Source of the DNA: Polaromonas glacialis
GTDB taxonomy: Bacteria > Pseudomonadota > Gammaproteobacteria > Burkholderiales > Burkholderiaceae_C
Direction: 5' to 3'
Assembly: GCF_000709345.1 (NCBI RefSeq)
Contig: NZ_KL448323.1
Location: forward strand, 954,242 to 1,018,241
DNA: 64,000 bases
How positions within the stretch are numbered: the first letter of the stretch is position 1; every line of letters starts with the position of its first letter. The notes below the pieces were generated by a model. That model saw only the letters and a list, made by a program, of their open reading frames with translations. It was not told the DNA's origin and searched no databases. A program made the translations under genes and the position numbers. This document shows positions 26,472 to 38,163 of this stretch, in pieces.

Positions 26472-27176
26472 ATGAATGCCCTAGCGAAAGTTGCCCCGCT
26501 CAAACTGGACCGCACCCGCCAGTCGGCACCCCAGGTGTTCGAGGCTTTGCGTGCGCTGATCGTGTCGTTCCAGCTGGAACCCGGGACGGTGTTGCAGCGC
26601 GCCGAGCTGGCAGACCATTTCGGCATCAGCCAGACGCCGATTCGCGATGCCCTGCTGCGGCTGGGCGAAGAGCAGCTGGTGGATATTTTTCCACAACATG
26701 CCACGGTGGTCAGCCGCATCGACCTGTCGGCGGCGCTGCAGTCGCATTTCCTGCGGCGTTCGATCGAACTTGAAATACTGCAGGTGTTGTGCGGCTTGCC
26801 GGACCCGGAACATGGCGAACTGGTGCGGCGCCTGCATGCAAACCTGGCGGTGCAGGAGGCGGCGCTTCAGCCGCTCGATGTGGCCAGGCTCGCCCTGGCT
26901 GACCAGGCCTTTCACCAGGAAATGTACGAAGCCGCGAAGGTCCGGCCGCTGTGGAGCCTGGTGCAAAAGCAAAGCGGCCATATCGACCGCCTGCGTCGCC
27001 TGAACCTGCCCGACGAAGGCAAGCCCCAGTCCATCGTGCGCGACCACCGCGCCATCCTTGACGCCGTCGCTCGCAAGGACGCTCCGGCCGCAGAGCAGGC
27101 CTTGCGCCAGCACCTGTCCGGAACATTGGCCTTTGTCGATGACATCAAGCGGCGTTTTCCGGAGTGGATCGTTTAG
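26472..27176 (+). CDS. GntR-family transcriptional regulator, FCD subfamily
   Basis: This 234-residue DNA-binding protein has a winged helix at about residues 15-80, with LADHFGISQTPIRDALLRLGEEQLV as the recognition region and a following wing. The helical FCD ligand domain (about 90-225) carries DQAFHQEMYEAA and VRDHRAILDAVARKDAPAAEQALRQHL, the usual metal-binding D and H positions. It is divergent from the sugar-acid operon and most likely responds to that substrate. Confidence 0.92.
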   Translation: MNALAKVAPLKLDRTRQSAPQVFEALRALIVSFQLEPGTVLQRAELADHFGISQTPIRDALLRLGEEQLVDIFPQHATVVSRIDLSAALQSHFLRRSIELEILQVLCGLPDPEHGELVRRLHANLAVQEAALQPLDVARLALADQAFHQEMYEAAKVRPLWSLVQKQSGHIDRLRRLNLPDEGKPQSIVRDHRAILDAVARKDAPAAEQALRQHLSGTLAFVDDIKRRFPEWIV

Positions 27177-27233
27177 CCTGCGTCATCAGCGCTGGATGGC
27201 GCCTGGCCCTTTCGTTTTGACATGCAAGCGAAT

Positions 27234-27301
27234 TTTTGTATTAAATAACCTATTTGCGCATAACCGGTAAGCGCAAGCAGCTATAAATTAAGTAGCAAAA
27301 A
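27234..27301 (-). repeat. Dispersed palindromic repeat, copy b
   Basis: On the minus strand it reads TTTTGCTACTTAATTTATAG, CTGCTTGCGC, an 8-base spacer, then ATGCGCAAATAGG. The inner TTGCGC/GCGCAA arms form a palindrome. It is the best-preserved copy in the window and lies in the 153-base gap after the GntR gene. Confidence 0.8.
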
Positions 27302-27329
27302 CTGACAGGTGTTGTGGTTCAGCATGGCA

Positions 27330-28439
27330 TCAGAGCGCGCCCCGTTGCCGCAGGTATTCGGCAAACAGCGGATCGTCAATCGTCGTACCGCCTGCGTTTT
27401 TTGACAGCAGGCCACTGCGTTTGAGCTTTTCGATGGACGACCTGACCTTGGAGATCGTCGGCTTCGCGCCGGGGATTGCCGCCAGCGCCTGCAGCGTGGA
27501 CTGGCTCAGCGGCGCCTGATCCCTGGCAATCACCGCCAGCACGCCCTGGTCAAACGCATCGACCGAATTGAGCAGTGCCCGCCAGATTGCCACCTGGTGG
27601 TCGCTGGCCATGTAGTTGTCGATGCCGCGCTGGACATCGGTCAGGCCTTCGGCCGACATCGCCTTCACCACATCGCGCATCAGCGCCGGCTTGCAGCCGA
27701 TTTTTTCGAATCCGCTGCGCAGCCCGTCCATCGCCAGCGTCTTGCCCGGATGCACGGCGGCGAAATGCACTGCCAGCATTTGCAGGAATTCATCGCCCAG
27801 AAAGGGAAAGTCGATGATCTGCGCAAACTGGTACATCGGCGCGCCAGCGGTGTTCATGAGCCGGGACAGCCCTTCCTGCGACGAGCCGGTGAAGACAGCG
27901 CAGACCTCTGCCCGGCGCTTGTGCAGCACGGCCCGCAAGGACGCGATCAGCGATACGCCGCCCTGCGCCTCGCCCAGGGTTTGCACCTCGTCGAGCATCA
28001 GCAGGACCTGGCCTTTGTGCTGGCCGGCCAGGCGCGTGACCAGCGCATCGAGCCGCAGGGCGGACTGCTCCGGCAAGGCGCGGCGCTGCGGTTCATCCCC
28101 CAGGTCGATGCTGGCGCCGAGGACGCCTATCTTTTTCACCGGGGTTTTGGCCAGCTTGCCGATGGAACTGGCCGGCACCCGCGCATCGTCCAAAGCCTCT
28201 TCAAGCGCGTGGTTCACCGCTTCCAGCGGGGCCGTCTTGTGCAGCCACAGGTCGGCATAGACCGGCAGCATGCCGGCCTTGTGCGCTTGCGGCGCCAGGT
28301 CGTGGTCCAGAAAGAAGGTTTTGCCGACGCGCCGGGGCGCAAACAGCGCCAGCGGCCGGCCGGGCTGGGCGCCTAGCAGCGCCAGATAAGCCTGCGCCAG
28401 TGCGGGCCGCCGGACTTCAAGGTCATCGAAGGTTTTCAT
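27330..28439 (-). CDS. AAA-type ATPase of unknown function
   Basis: This 369-residue cytoplasmic protein has Walker A APRRVGKTFF near residues 33-42, Walker B VLLMLDEVQTL near 160-170 and a sensor-like AVFTGSSQEGLSRLM near 196-210. A C-terminal winged-helix-like segment includes TISKVRSSIEKLKRSGLL. The layout resembles STAND/archaeal-type ATPases that handle DNA or signalling, but no partner is visible. It starts at the ATG at 28439; an open frame continuing further upstream overlaps the pyrophosphatase gene and is rejected. Confidence 0.8.
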   Translation of the reverse strand: MKTFDDLEVRRPALAQAYLALLGAQPGRPLALFAPRRVGKTFFLDHDLAPQAHKAGMLPVYADLWLHKTAPLEAVNHALEEALDDARVPASSIGKLAKTPVKKIGVLGASIDLGDEPQRRALPEQSALRLDALVTRLAGQHKGQVLLMLDEVQTLGEAQGGVSLIASLRAVLHKRRAEVCAVFTGSSQEGLSRLMNTAGAPMYQFAQIIDFPFLGDEFLQMLAVHFAAVHPGKTLAMDGLRSGFEKIGCKPALMRDVVKAMSAEGLTDVQRGIDNYMASDHQVAIWRALLNSVDAFDQGVLAVIARDQAPLSQSTLQALAAIPGAKPTISKVRSSIEKLKRSGLLSKNAGGTTIDDPLFAEYLRQRGAL

Positions 28440-28517
28440 GAATCCATTGTTGTTGATTGCCGTAAAAATCGCAATTGCTGATTTTTTGGCATTCAATCGC
28501 AATGCTTGCCGGCCATG

Positions 28518-28538
28518 AAAAAACCCGCCGAAGCGGGT
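28518..28538 (-). terminator. Terminator downstream of hppA
   Basis: On the minus strand ACCCGC and GCGGGT form a stem around TTCG and are followed by six T residues. It lies 45 bases beyond the hppA stop and separates it from the ATPase gene. Confidence 0.82.
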
Positions 28539-28582
28539 CGGGCTAGCGGCCGTTTGACCAATCGGTCTGCCGTGACGCAGCC

Positions 28583-30823
<2,241 letters not shown>

Positions 30824-31122
30824 AAATACCTCCGACGTTATTTTTTTGCCTTGATGGGTGCCACGCAAGCGGACCCCCGCTGCGTTGCTTCCTCGTGGCT
30901 CGCGTGCAAGGCGATCGGACGATTGGCCAACTCAGGGAAATTAAACGCGAAAACAGGCGCCGTTGGCAACCCGTAAGGTGGCCTTCAGTAAAATGAAAGG
31001 CAAAACCGCCCGGTCGATGCGGCTGACAGCGCCCGCGCCTTCAGCCCGTTGCCGGCAATCCGTCAGAAACGGCACGGCATCCGTTTCTTTTCTTCATTGT
31101 TTTCATCAACTTCAAAGCGACC

Positions 31123-31665
31123 ATGTCCCTAGATAAAGTTACACCCGGCAAAAACGCTCCAGACTCGTTCAACGTGATCATCGAAATCCCGATGAATTCC
31201 GACCCGGTGAAGTACGAGGTGGACAAGGAGTCCGGTGCGATTTTCGTCGACCGCTTCATGAGCACCGCGATGCACTACCCCTGCAACTATGGCTATGTGC
31301 CCCAGACTTTGAGCGGCGACGGCGACCCGGTCGATGTGCTGGTGATCACGCCGGTGCCGCTGATTTCCGGCGTGGTGGTGACCTGTCGCGTGATCGGCAT
31401 CCTGAAGATGACCGACGAAGCCGGCGAAGACGGCAAGGTGCTGGCCGTGCCCATCGACAAGAAATGCTCGCTCTACAGCCACTGGCAAAAGCCCGAGGAC
31501 ATGAACCCGCTGCGCCTGAAAACCATTGCCCATTTCTTCGAGCACTACAAGGACCTGGAAGAAGGCAAATGGGTCAAGATTGCAGGCTGGGAAGGCCCTG
31601 ACGCCGCGAAGCAGGAAATCGCCGACGGCATCGCCAACTACGCCAAGGAACAGCAGGGCAAGTGA
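31123..31665 (+). CDS. ppa: Soluble inorganic pyrophosphatase
   Basis: This 180-residue type I pyrophosphatase hydrolyses cytosolic pyrophosphate. Active-site residues are visible in [16 protein letters not shown], the signature [11 protein letters not shown] near residue 63 and [10 protein letters not shown] near 105. Length matches the hexameric bacterial enzyme. It is divergent from the membrane pyrophosphatase across a gap of about 300 bases that contains no other gene, so the two competing uses of pyrophosphate share one control region. Confidence 0.95.
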   Translation: MSLDKVTPGKNAPDSFNVIIEIPMNSDPVKYEVDKESGAIFVDRFMSTAMHYPCNYGYVPQTLSGDGDPVDVLVITPVPLISGVVVTCRVIGILKMTDEAGEDGKVLAVPIDKKCSLYSHWQKPEDMNPLRLKTIAHFFEHYKDLEEGKWVKIAGWEGPDAAKQEIADGIANYAKEQQGK

Positions 31666-31683
31666 TTTTTTCCATTGATTCAA

Positions 31684-31745
31684 AATTTTTATGTGCTTTG
31701 CGCATGTCCCATGTGCATAGTTTGCTATAAAAATAATAGTATTCA
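31684..31745 (+). repeat. Dispersed palindromic repeat, copy c (diverged)
   Basis: The stretch has ATTTTTATGTGCTTTGCGCA, a spacer and GTGCATAGTTTGCTAT followed by AT-rich sequence, the same half-site order as the clearer copies but more diverged. It lies between ppa and its terminator. Confidence 0.5.
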
Positions 31746-31765
31746 ATAAAATCGCTGTTGCACGC

Positions 31766-31800
31766 AAAAGCGCCTCCAGTTCAGTCTGGAGGCGCTTTTT
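31766..31800. terminator. Bidirectional terminator after ppa
   Basis: AAAAGCGCCTCCAG pairs with CTGGAGGCGCTTTTT, giving a 13-bp stem with a 6-base loop, a T-run on the plus strand and an A-run on the other side. Confidence 0.92.
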
Positions 31801-31953
31801 GCCTGTTGGCAGGAGTGACAGCGTCCGGGGTCTGGCCATTTTTGCCGGCCCGGACAAATAATTTCGCATGTGATGCGGCACCAGCCTGAAACGCTTTTAT
31901 GTCAGCATCCGACGGTATTATCAAATTCCATTTATCCAGACTGGTTCATCAGC

Positions 31954-34900
31954 ATGGCAGACCCGCGTGACGCTTCCCCGGACCCTGAAAACATCGACGC
32001 CTTGACCAAAAGCACGCTCAATTTTCCCGTGGTGGGCATCGGTGCATCGGCCGGCGGCCTGCAGGCCCTGATGCACTTTTTCGAGCAGATGCCCGCTGCC
32101 AATGGCATGGCCTTTGTTGTCATTCTTCATCTGTCACCCGAGCATGAAAGCAATGTGGCTGAAATACTTCAGCGGGTGGCCAGCATGCCGGTGGTCCAGG
32201 TCAACGAGTTGACCGCCATCGAAGCCAACCATGTGTACGTGATACCGCCCACGCACGACCTCGAAATGAACGACGGGCACCTGCAACTGTCCAGCCATTC
32301 GCGTGTCCGGGGCGCGCACCTGGCCATCGACCTGTTCTTCCGCACTTTGGCCCAGGTTCACCAGGAAAGGGCGATTGCCGTCGTGATGTCCGGTACCGGC
32401 AACGACGGCGCCGCCGGGCTGGCGCGGGTCAAGGAGGAGGGCGGCGTGACTTTCGTGCAGCAACCTGCAGATGCCGAATATGACAGCATGCCCAAAGCCG
32501 CTATCGCCACCGGCATGGTCGATTTCATCGCGACGGCGGCCGAGATGCCGAAGCGACTGAAGGAACTCTGGGCCAATGCCTCCCGCATCAGCCTGCCCCA
32601 GAAAAACGGCTCGTCGCTACGGGTCAAGGTTCCCGACAGCGATGAGGCGGTGCTGCTTGCCGAGGATGCCCTGCGCGACATCATGTCGGCGCTGCGCATC
32701 CACTCCAGGAATGATTTTCGGCAGTACAAGCGGGCCACCGTCCTGCGCCGCATCGAGCGCCGGCTCCAGGTCAATGGCGTGCCGGACCTGCCGGCCTATC
32801 GGGATTTCCTGCGCGTGCATCCTGAAGAGGTCAAGCTGCTGCTTCAGGACATGCTGATCAGTGTCACGAATTTCTTTCGCGACCCGGCTGCTTTCGAGGC
32901 GCTTGAACGCGATGTGCTGCCTGTCCTGCTGGCCCATCGGTCACCGGACGAGCCGGTGCGGGTCTGGGTGGCGGGCTGCGCCACGGGGGAAGAAGCCTAT
33001 TCGGTGGCCATCTTGCTCAGGGAACAGATGGAGCTGCACCACTGCACGTCCGATCTGCAGATTTTTGCCACCGACATCGATGAGCGCGCGGTCAACTTCG
33101 GCCGCAACGCACTGTATCCGGCATCCATCGCCACCGATGTGTCGCCTGCCAGGCTGAAGAGGTTTTTCACCCAGGAAAAAGAGCAGTTCAGGGTGGTCAA
33201 GCAGCTGCGTGAAAAGGTTCTGTTCGCCAACCACAATGTGCTGCGCGATCCGCCTTTTTCCCGCATCGACCTGATTTGCTGCCGCAACCTGCTGATCTAC
33301 CTGGACAAGTCGGCCCAGTCCAATGTCCTGGGAACCTTTCGCTTTGCGCTCAAGCCTGAAGGATTCCTGTTTTTGGGCAGTTCGGAGTCGGTCGAGGCAG
33401 CGCACAAGCTTTTCACCGTGTTTGACAAAAAGAGCCGCTTCTTCAAGGCCAACCCGAATGGCAGTTCCATCCGCCATCTGCTGCTCGCCAAGGACCCGCC
33501 CAGCGATCGCCTGGTGTTCAACCCGCGCGGGCCCGACCGGCGTGCGCCCAAGCCGGCTTCGTTCGCGGAACTGCACCACAAGCTGATTGACCAGGTCGTC
33601 CTGCCCAGCGTGTTGATCGACGGCAACCAAAACATCCTGCACCTGTCCGAGAATGTCGGCAAATTCTTGCTGCCAGGCAGCGGCACGCCTTCCGTCAACC
33701 TGCTGGACAACATGCAGTCCGAATTGCGCACCGAATTGCGCACGGCACTCTACCAGGCAACGCATACGGGCAAGCAGGTCAAGACCCATGCCATTGCTGT
33801 CCGGCGCGGTGACAGCAAGAGCATGGTGGAAATGACGGTTCGTTTCTTCGGGGAAGCGGGAAGCGAATCGGCGCTCTCGCTGGTGATGTTCGAGGAGGTG
33901 CCTGAAAAACTGCTTGGTCCGGTGGCCGAAAGTGTCGGTCAGGCGCACCAGCTGCTGATCAACCAGATGGAAATCGAAATCAGGCAGCTCAAGGAAGATT
34001 TGCGGGAAATCATCGAACAGACGGAGATATCGACCGAAGAACTCAAGGCATCTAATGAAGAGCAGCAGGCCGTCAATGAGGAACTCCGCTCGGCCACCGA
34101 GGAGCTGGAAACCAGCAAGGAAGAACTGCAGTCGATCAACGAAGAGCTGACCACCGTCAACTTTGAATTGAAGGTCAAGGTCGATGAGACCAGCATGATG
34201 AACGACGACCTGCAAAACCTGATCGCATCGACGGACATTGCCACGATATTCGTTGACCGGAGCCTGTACATCAAGCGCTTTACCCCGCAGGCCACCCGCA
34301 TCTTCAACCTCATCGAGTCCGACATCGACCGGCCCTTGATGGACATCACCCACAAGCTCGACTATCAATCGCTGGCGGACGATGCTGCCGGAATGCTCAA
34401 GACGCTGAACCCGATCGAGCACCCTGTCAGCAGCAGCGACGGCACACACTACCTGGCCCGCCTTCGTCCCTACCGCACGACCGACGACCACATCGATGGC
34501 GTGGTGCTGACGTTTGTCGATGTCACCGAATTGCGCAAGGCCCAGGAAAAACTGCGCGCCGGCGAGGAACGGCTTCGCATTGCCGCTGAAACCACCAAGG
34601 ACTATGCGATTTTGACCATTGATGAGGAGGGCACCATCACCAGCTGGAACGTCGGTGCCCAGCGGATTTTTGGCTATGCGCCGCAAGAGATCGTGGGTCA
34701 GCCGTTTTACGCCATCTTCACCCCCGAAGACCGCGCCTCCGGGGCGCCTGAAGAAGAGCTGCGTGGCGCGCGCGAGGAAGGCCGCAGCGTGGACGAGCGC
34801 TGGCACCTGCGCAAGGACGGCAGCACCTTTTTTTGCAGCGGCGCGGTCACCCGGCTGGAAGGCAAGGCCGGTGGCTATGCCAAGATTGCCCGGGACATGA

Positions 34901-36075
34901 CCGAAAGCCGATCGCAGCAGGTGAGCCGCGACGAGTTGCTGGCCATGGAAAAGCAGGCCAACGAACTCAAGGACCAGTTTCTGGCCGTGATGTCGCATGA
35001 ACTCAAGCACCCGCTGAACCTGATCCAGGTCAACACCGAATTGCTGCTGAGCCATCCCGAGGTGCGCGCGCTTCCCGAGGTGGCGCGGGCCGGCGAAACC
35101 ATTCGCAGCGCCGTGGTCAGCCAGACCAAGATCATCGACGACCTGCTGGACCTGTCGCGCGCGCGTACCGGCAAGCTGACGCTGCGGCTGGCGCCGGTCG
35201 ACCTGGCTGAAATGGCCACATCGATTGCAGCTGCCGCGCGCGAGGCCGCCAGCAAGAAAAACCTGACGCTGAACTACGAATGCAGCGAGAAGGAACTCGT
35301 GGCCCTGTGCGACCGCGTCCGCACCGAGCAGGTCCTGTGGAACCTGATCAACAACGCCATCAAGTTCACGCCCGATGGGGGAACCATCACAGTGCGGCTT
35401 GGACGCGACGGGACCTTTTCCACCGTCAGCGTGATCGACACCGGCCAGGGCATCGACACGGCGTTCCTGCCGCACATCTTCGGCATGTTTGTCCAGGCGC
35501 CCGATCAAAAAATCTACAACACCAACACCGGCCTGGGCGTGGGCCTGACGCTGGTGCGCGACCTGACCGTGGCCCAGGGCGGCAGGGTGCTGGCCGATTC
35601 GGAGGGCATCGGCAAGGGCACCTGCTTCACCATCTGGCTGCCGCTGGCGCAAACCAGGGTGCAGGATAAAAAACCTGGCATGCCGGTCGGAAACCTCAAG
35701 GGGCTGAGGATTCTGGCGGTCGATGACATGATCGACCTGCTGGAGCCTTTCTCGGCGCTGCTGCGCCTGGAGGGGGCCGAGGTGGACATGGCCACCAGCG
35801 GCCAGCAGGCGCTGGAAATGCTGGAGAAAAACAGCTACGACCTGCTGATCTCGGACCTGGGCATGCCCTACATGGACGGCTACGAGCTGATCCGCAAGAT
35901 ACGCAAGCGCCCCGACTGGCGCAACCTCAAGGCGATTGCGCTCAGCGGCTATGGCCGGCAGGTGGACACCGTGCGGGCCTTGCAGAGCGGCTTCAATGCC
36001 CACCTGTCAAAACCTGCCACGGTCGCGCATATCTGCCAGAGCATTGCGCAGCTGGTTCCCAGCAGCCAGGTGTGA
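31954..36075 (+). CDS. Giant CheB/CheR/PAS/histidine-kinase/receiver hybrid
   Basis: The product has about 1373 residues from the ATG at 31954; an in-frame GTG at 31870 is possible and neither start has a clear ribosome-binding site. Domains in order: CheB methylesterase (about 20-205; GIGASAGG, HLSPEHES, SGTGNDGAAG carry the Ser-His-Asp triad); CheR methyltransferase (about 220-490; GCATGEEAYS binds SAM, FFRDPAAF, CCRNLLIYL); a coiled coil (about 675-750); two PAS-like domains (about 755-975); a HisKA dimer helix with VMSHELKHPLNLI; HATPase with NLINNAIKF; and a C-terminal receiver (about 1245-1370; VDDMIDLL, DLLISDLGMPYMDGYE). It is a cytosolic sensory hub, signal unknown. Confidence 0.92.
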   Translation: MADPRDASPDPENIDALTKSTLNFPVVGIGASAGGLQALMHFFEQMPAANGMAFVVILHLSPEHESNVAEILQRVASMPVVQVNELTAIEANHVYVIPPTHDLEMNDGHLQLSSHSRVRGAHLAIDLFFRTLAQVHQERAIAVVMSGTGNDGAAGLARVKEEGGVTFVQQPADAEYDSMPKAAIATGMVDFIATAAEMPKRLKELWANASRISLPQKNGSSLRVKVPDSDEAVLLAEDALRDIMSALRIHSRNDFRQYKRATVLRRIERRLQVNGVPDLPAYRDFLRVHPEEVKLLLQDMLISVTNFFRDPAAFEALERDVLPVLLAHRSPDEPVRVWVAGCATGEEAYSVAILLREQMELHHCTSDLQIFATDIDERAVNFGRNALYPASIATDVSPARLKRFFTQEKEQFRVVKQLREKVLFANHNVLRDPPFSRIDLICCRNLLIYLDKSAQSNVLGTFRFALKPEGFLFLGSSESVEAAHKLFTVFDKKSRFFKANPNGSSIRHLLLAKDPPSDRLVFNPRGPDRRAPKPASFAELHHKLIDQVVLPSVLIDGNQNILHLSENVGKFLLPGSGTPSVNLLDNMQSELRTELRTALYQATHTGKQVKTHAIAVRRGDSKSMVEMTVRFFGEAGSESALSLVMFEEVPEKLLGPVAESVGQAHQLLINQMEIEIRQLKEDLREIIEQTEISTEELKASNEEQQAVNEELRSATEELETSKEELQSINEELTTVNFELKVKVDETSMMNDDLQNLIASTDIATIFVDRSLYIKRFTPQATRIFNLIESDIDRPLMDITHKLDYQSLADDAAGMLKTLNPIEHPVSSSDGTHYLARLRPYRTTDDHIDGVVLTFVDVTELRKAQEKLRAGEERLRIAAETTKDYAILTIDEEGTITSWNVGAQRIFGYAPQEIVGQPFYAIFTPEDRASGAPEEELRGAREEGRSVDERWHLRKDGSTFFCSGAVTRLEGKAGGYAKIARDMTESRSQQVSRDELLAMEKQANELKDQFLAVMSHELKHPLNLIQVNTELLLSHPEVRALPEVARAGETIRSAVVSQTKIIDDLLDLSRARTGKLTLRLAPVDLAEMATSIAAAAREAASKKNLTLNYECSEKELVALCDRVRTEQVLWNLINNAIKFTPDGGTITVRLGRDGTFSTVSVIDTGQGIDTAFLPHIFGMFVQAPDQKIYNTNTGLGVGLTLVRDLTVAQGGRVLADSEGIGKGTCFTIWLPLAQTRVQDKKPGMPVGNLKGLRILAVDDMIDLLEPFSALLRLEGAEVDMATSGQQALEMLEKNSYDLLISDLGMPYMDGYELIRKIRKRPDWRNLKAIALSGYGRQVDTVRALQSGFNAHLSKPATVAHICQSIAQLVPSSQV

Positions 36076-36274
36076 TGCTTGCCGCCCGGCCTGGCTGCTC
36101 AACCGCTGGTTGTAAAAGCACGGAATGCGTAGCTGCTGGTTACAAATTCCCTGGCTTCAACGGGCCGGGGCGTAGTTTGTTTTGATACAAACAGTCCAGC
36201 AGATTTTTCAGGAAACTTGCCCCGCTAGCCCCCTGCTTTCAACACCATGCCTTGGGTACACACGTCAACAGGAC

Positions 36275-36383
36275 GTTATTCCATTTCCAGATCAAACCGA
36301 TATGTCGTTGCTTCGCCTTGCCGTGCTACAGCACTGTTTGCGGCTTCGCGCCTAATCCCGGATTGATCTGGAAACGGAATTAC
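36275..36383. repeat. MITE-like inverted-repeat element, about 109 bp
   Basis: A 21-bp arm at 36275-36295 pairs with 36363-36383 (19 of 21 matches, both containing TTTCCAGATCAA or its complement). The interior includes TCGTTGCTTCGCCTTGCCGT and TTTGCGGCTTCGCGCC. It carries no gene. I have the impression that similar blocks are repeated in Comamonadaceae genomes, but could not check. The rest of the gap 36076-36422 contains only a weak partial resemblance to the other repeat family near 36105-36150. Confidence 0.6.
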
Positions 36384-36422
36384 ACAAGAAAGCCAACCCA
36401 TTTCTCGTGAAGAGCAGCAAAT

Positions 36423-37130
36423 ATGACCATCCAGGAAACCCCTCAAGCCTCAATGGCGTCCGCCTTGCCCGCCGAGGTCTCCGCCCAGCAGATCGAGGCA
36501 GCGCGCTATGCGGTCCTCAGGCGGCTGGCGCCTGCCTTGCGGCACCACATGGTTCGGCCGCTGCAGCCCATCGGGCTGATCTACGGCGTCATGCACCACA
36601 AGCTTTCAGCCGCCCAGCCCGATTTGCGGTCGGTGCGCGATGAGGCCGACAAGATCAATGAATTCGCCAAGGCCGCGCTTGACGAATGCATGGACATGGG
36701 CACCTGGCTGGCACCCGAGCCGGGCGTCGTGACCGATGTCGAGTCCGGCGTGCGGGAGTGCGTCGGCCTGATGGCCACCATGCTGCATTTTTGTGGTTTT
36801 CGCCTGGTCAACGAGGTCGAGGAACTGTCGGCCCAGGTTCTGCGCGATCCTCTGCGCATGGTGCTGGGCGCTGCCTTGTTTGCGTTGACCGACGCCATGG
36901 ACGAGCCCGCCACGGTGACGATCCAGGCCCAGGCCAGCCCGGCGGCAGTCACGCTTACGCTGCAGGCCGAGCCGATTGGCGAGGGCCAGCTGGACCGTTA
37001 TGACGATGGCTACCGAAAACTGGTGTGGGCCGATGTGCAGGCGCTGGCGCTGGCAGAGCATGTCGACCTGTCCCGGCAAGGCCGCCAGGTCACCTTGCGC
37101 TTTGCCGTCGAGCCGGCGCGCGTGGATTAA
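36423..37130 (+). CDS. Histidine-kinase-like protein of unknown function
   Basis: This 235-residue cytosolic protein begins with a helical segment ALRHHMVRPLQPIGLIYGVM that resembles the dimerisation/phosphoacceptor helix of histidine kinases, with a pair of histidines followed by a proline five residues later. The C-terminal half (about 120-235) has alternating strands like a degenerate HATPase domain, without recognisable N, G1 or G2 boxes. Position after the giant CheB/CheR kinase suggests a phosphotransfer or scaffold partner. This is inference; the family was not identified. Confidence 0.65.
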   Translation: MTIQETPQASMASALPAEVSAQQIEAARYAVLRRLAPALRHHMVRPLQPIGLIYGVMHHKLSAAQPDLRSVRDEADKINEFAKAALDECMDMGTWLAPEPGVVTDVESGVRECVGLMATMLHFCGFRLVNEVEELSAQVLRDPLRMVLGAALFALTDAMDEPATVTIQAQASPAAVTLTLQAEPIGEGQLDRYDDGYRKLVWADVQALALAEHVDLSRQGRQVTLRFAVEPARVD

Positions 37131-37172
37131 AGCCCTGCAACAACGGCGGCTTGTTCCTGGCTGAACACCGAA

Positions 37173-38030
37173 TCAGCCAGGCCGGGACGGGTAGGGGTAG
37201 ATCAGGCCCTGGATGCGGCCGCGCGTTTCACGCATGAAAGGCGTCCATTGCCCCTCGGGCTGGGCCAGCCGGTCGGCAATCGCCCACCAGGCGCTGGGGT
37301 TGAAACCGAGTCCGACATGGCTGGCCAGGACTTCGATGTTTTCAGTCTGCGGGTTTTCGCTTCCCGGCGACTGGACGCTGCCCTGCCAGGCGACCACGCC
37401 GTCGGTGCGCGAATAAATGCTGGTGGTCGGCACGGGCGGCGCCTTTGGCAGGTTGTAGCTTTCGCTTTCCCGCTCGATGCTGCGGCCGCTGGCCAGCTCG
37501 TACAGCCGCCAGGCGTTGGTCGATTTGTGCGAACCCGCAAACGGCGTTCCCAGCGTGATGACGCCGCGCACCATCTGCGGCACTTCCTTGGCCAGTTCGC
37601 GCGCATAAATGCCGCCCAGGCTCCAGCCCAGCAGGCTGACCTTGCGGCCGGTGCTTTCAAACGTGCGCACCAGCTGGTCCCGGGCTTCATCCATGACGCC
37701 AGGGCGCGGGCCGAAATTGAATCCCTGGTCCCAGCCGCAGGCCGAATGGTTGAGCAGCTGAAGGTAGCGGCGCAGCGGCGCGGTCGAGATGTCATTGGCC
37801 GTGAGCCCGGGAAACACCACCACCGGATGGCTGTCGCCCCTGGGGGCGCGATTGAGCAGCGGCCAGGCCGGGAGCAGCGCGCTGAATTCCCAAATGGCGC
37901 GCACTTCAAGTGCCAGCAACCAGGCACTGGGTGGCACGTCATGCAGCGCTGCCTCGGGCTCTGAAAAGGGCGCTTTGGCAGGCCGGGCGGGCCGGCTTTG
38001 CGCAGGCGGCGGATTGAATGGTTTTGCCAT
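37173..38030 (-). CDS. Alpha/beta hydrolase (lipase-like)
   Basis: This 285-residue protein has the nucleophile elbow LLGWSLGGIYA (G-x-S-x-G) near residue 135, preceded by VVVFPGLTAND as the oxyanion-hole strand. Candidate acid and histidine residues follow in YSRTDGVV and LASHVGLGFNP. The pattern matches small PGAP1/lipase-type hydrolases. No signal peptide is obvious. The ATG at 38030 is chosen because upstream sequence is low in coding character; its ribosome-binding site is weak. Substrate unknown. Confidence 0.82.
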   Translation of the reverse strand: MAKPFNPPPAQSRPARPAKAPFSEPEAALHDVPPSAWLLALEVRAIWEFSALLPAWPLLNRAPRGDSHPVVVFPGLTANDISTAPLRRYLQLLNHSACGWDQGFNFGPRPGVMDEARDQLVRTFESTGRKVSLLGWSLGGIYARELAKEVPQMVRGVITLGTPFAGSHKSTNAWRLYELASGRSIERESESYNLPKAPPVPTTSIYSRTDGVVAWQGSVQSPGSENPQTENIEVLASHVGLGFNPSAWWAIADRLAQPEGQWTPFMRETRGRIQGLIYPYPSRPG

Positions 38031-38163
38031 GGCGTGGAAAGGTCTGGAAAGGTTGCCGCGTGGAGCACAAATCCACACAGTATCGGTTTGGCCGGCGCGA
38101 TTGAACAGGGGGGAGCCCTCTAACCGGGCCGCTGCCTTCAGCGCCTGCGGGTTTGCCGCCCGG

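Noticed and set aside
32941-36003. Long minus-strand open frame (1020 codons) opposite the CheB/CheR kinase
   Set aside because: It mirrors the true gene codon for codon in GC-rich DNA and has no recognisable motif.
36105-36150. Possible further copy of the palindromic repeat
   Set aside because: Only GCGTAGCTGCTGG matches and the second arm is missing, so it is not listed as a copy.
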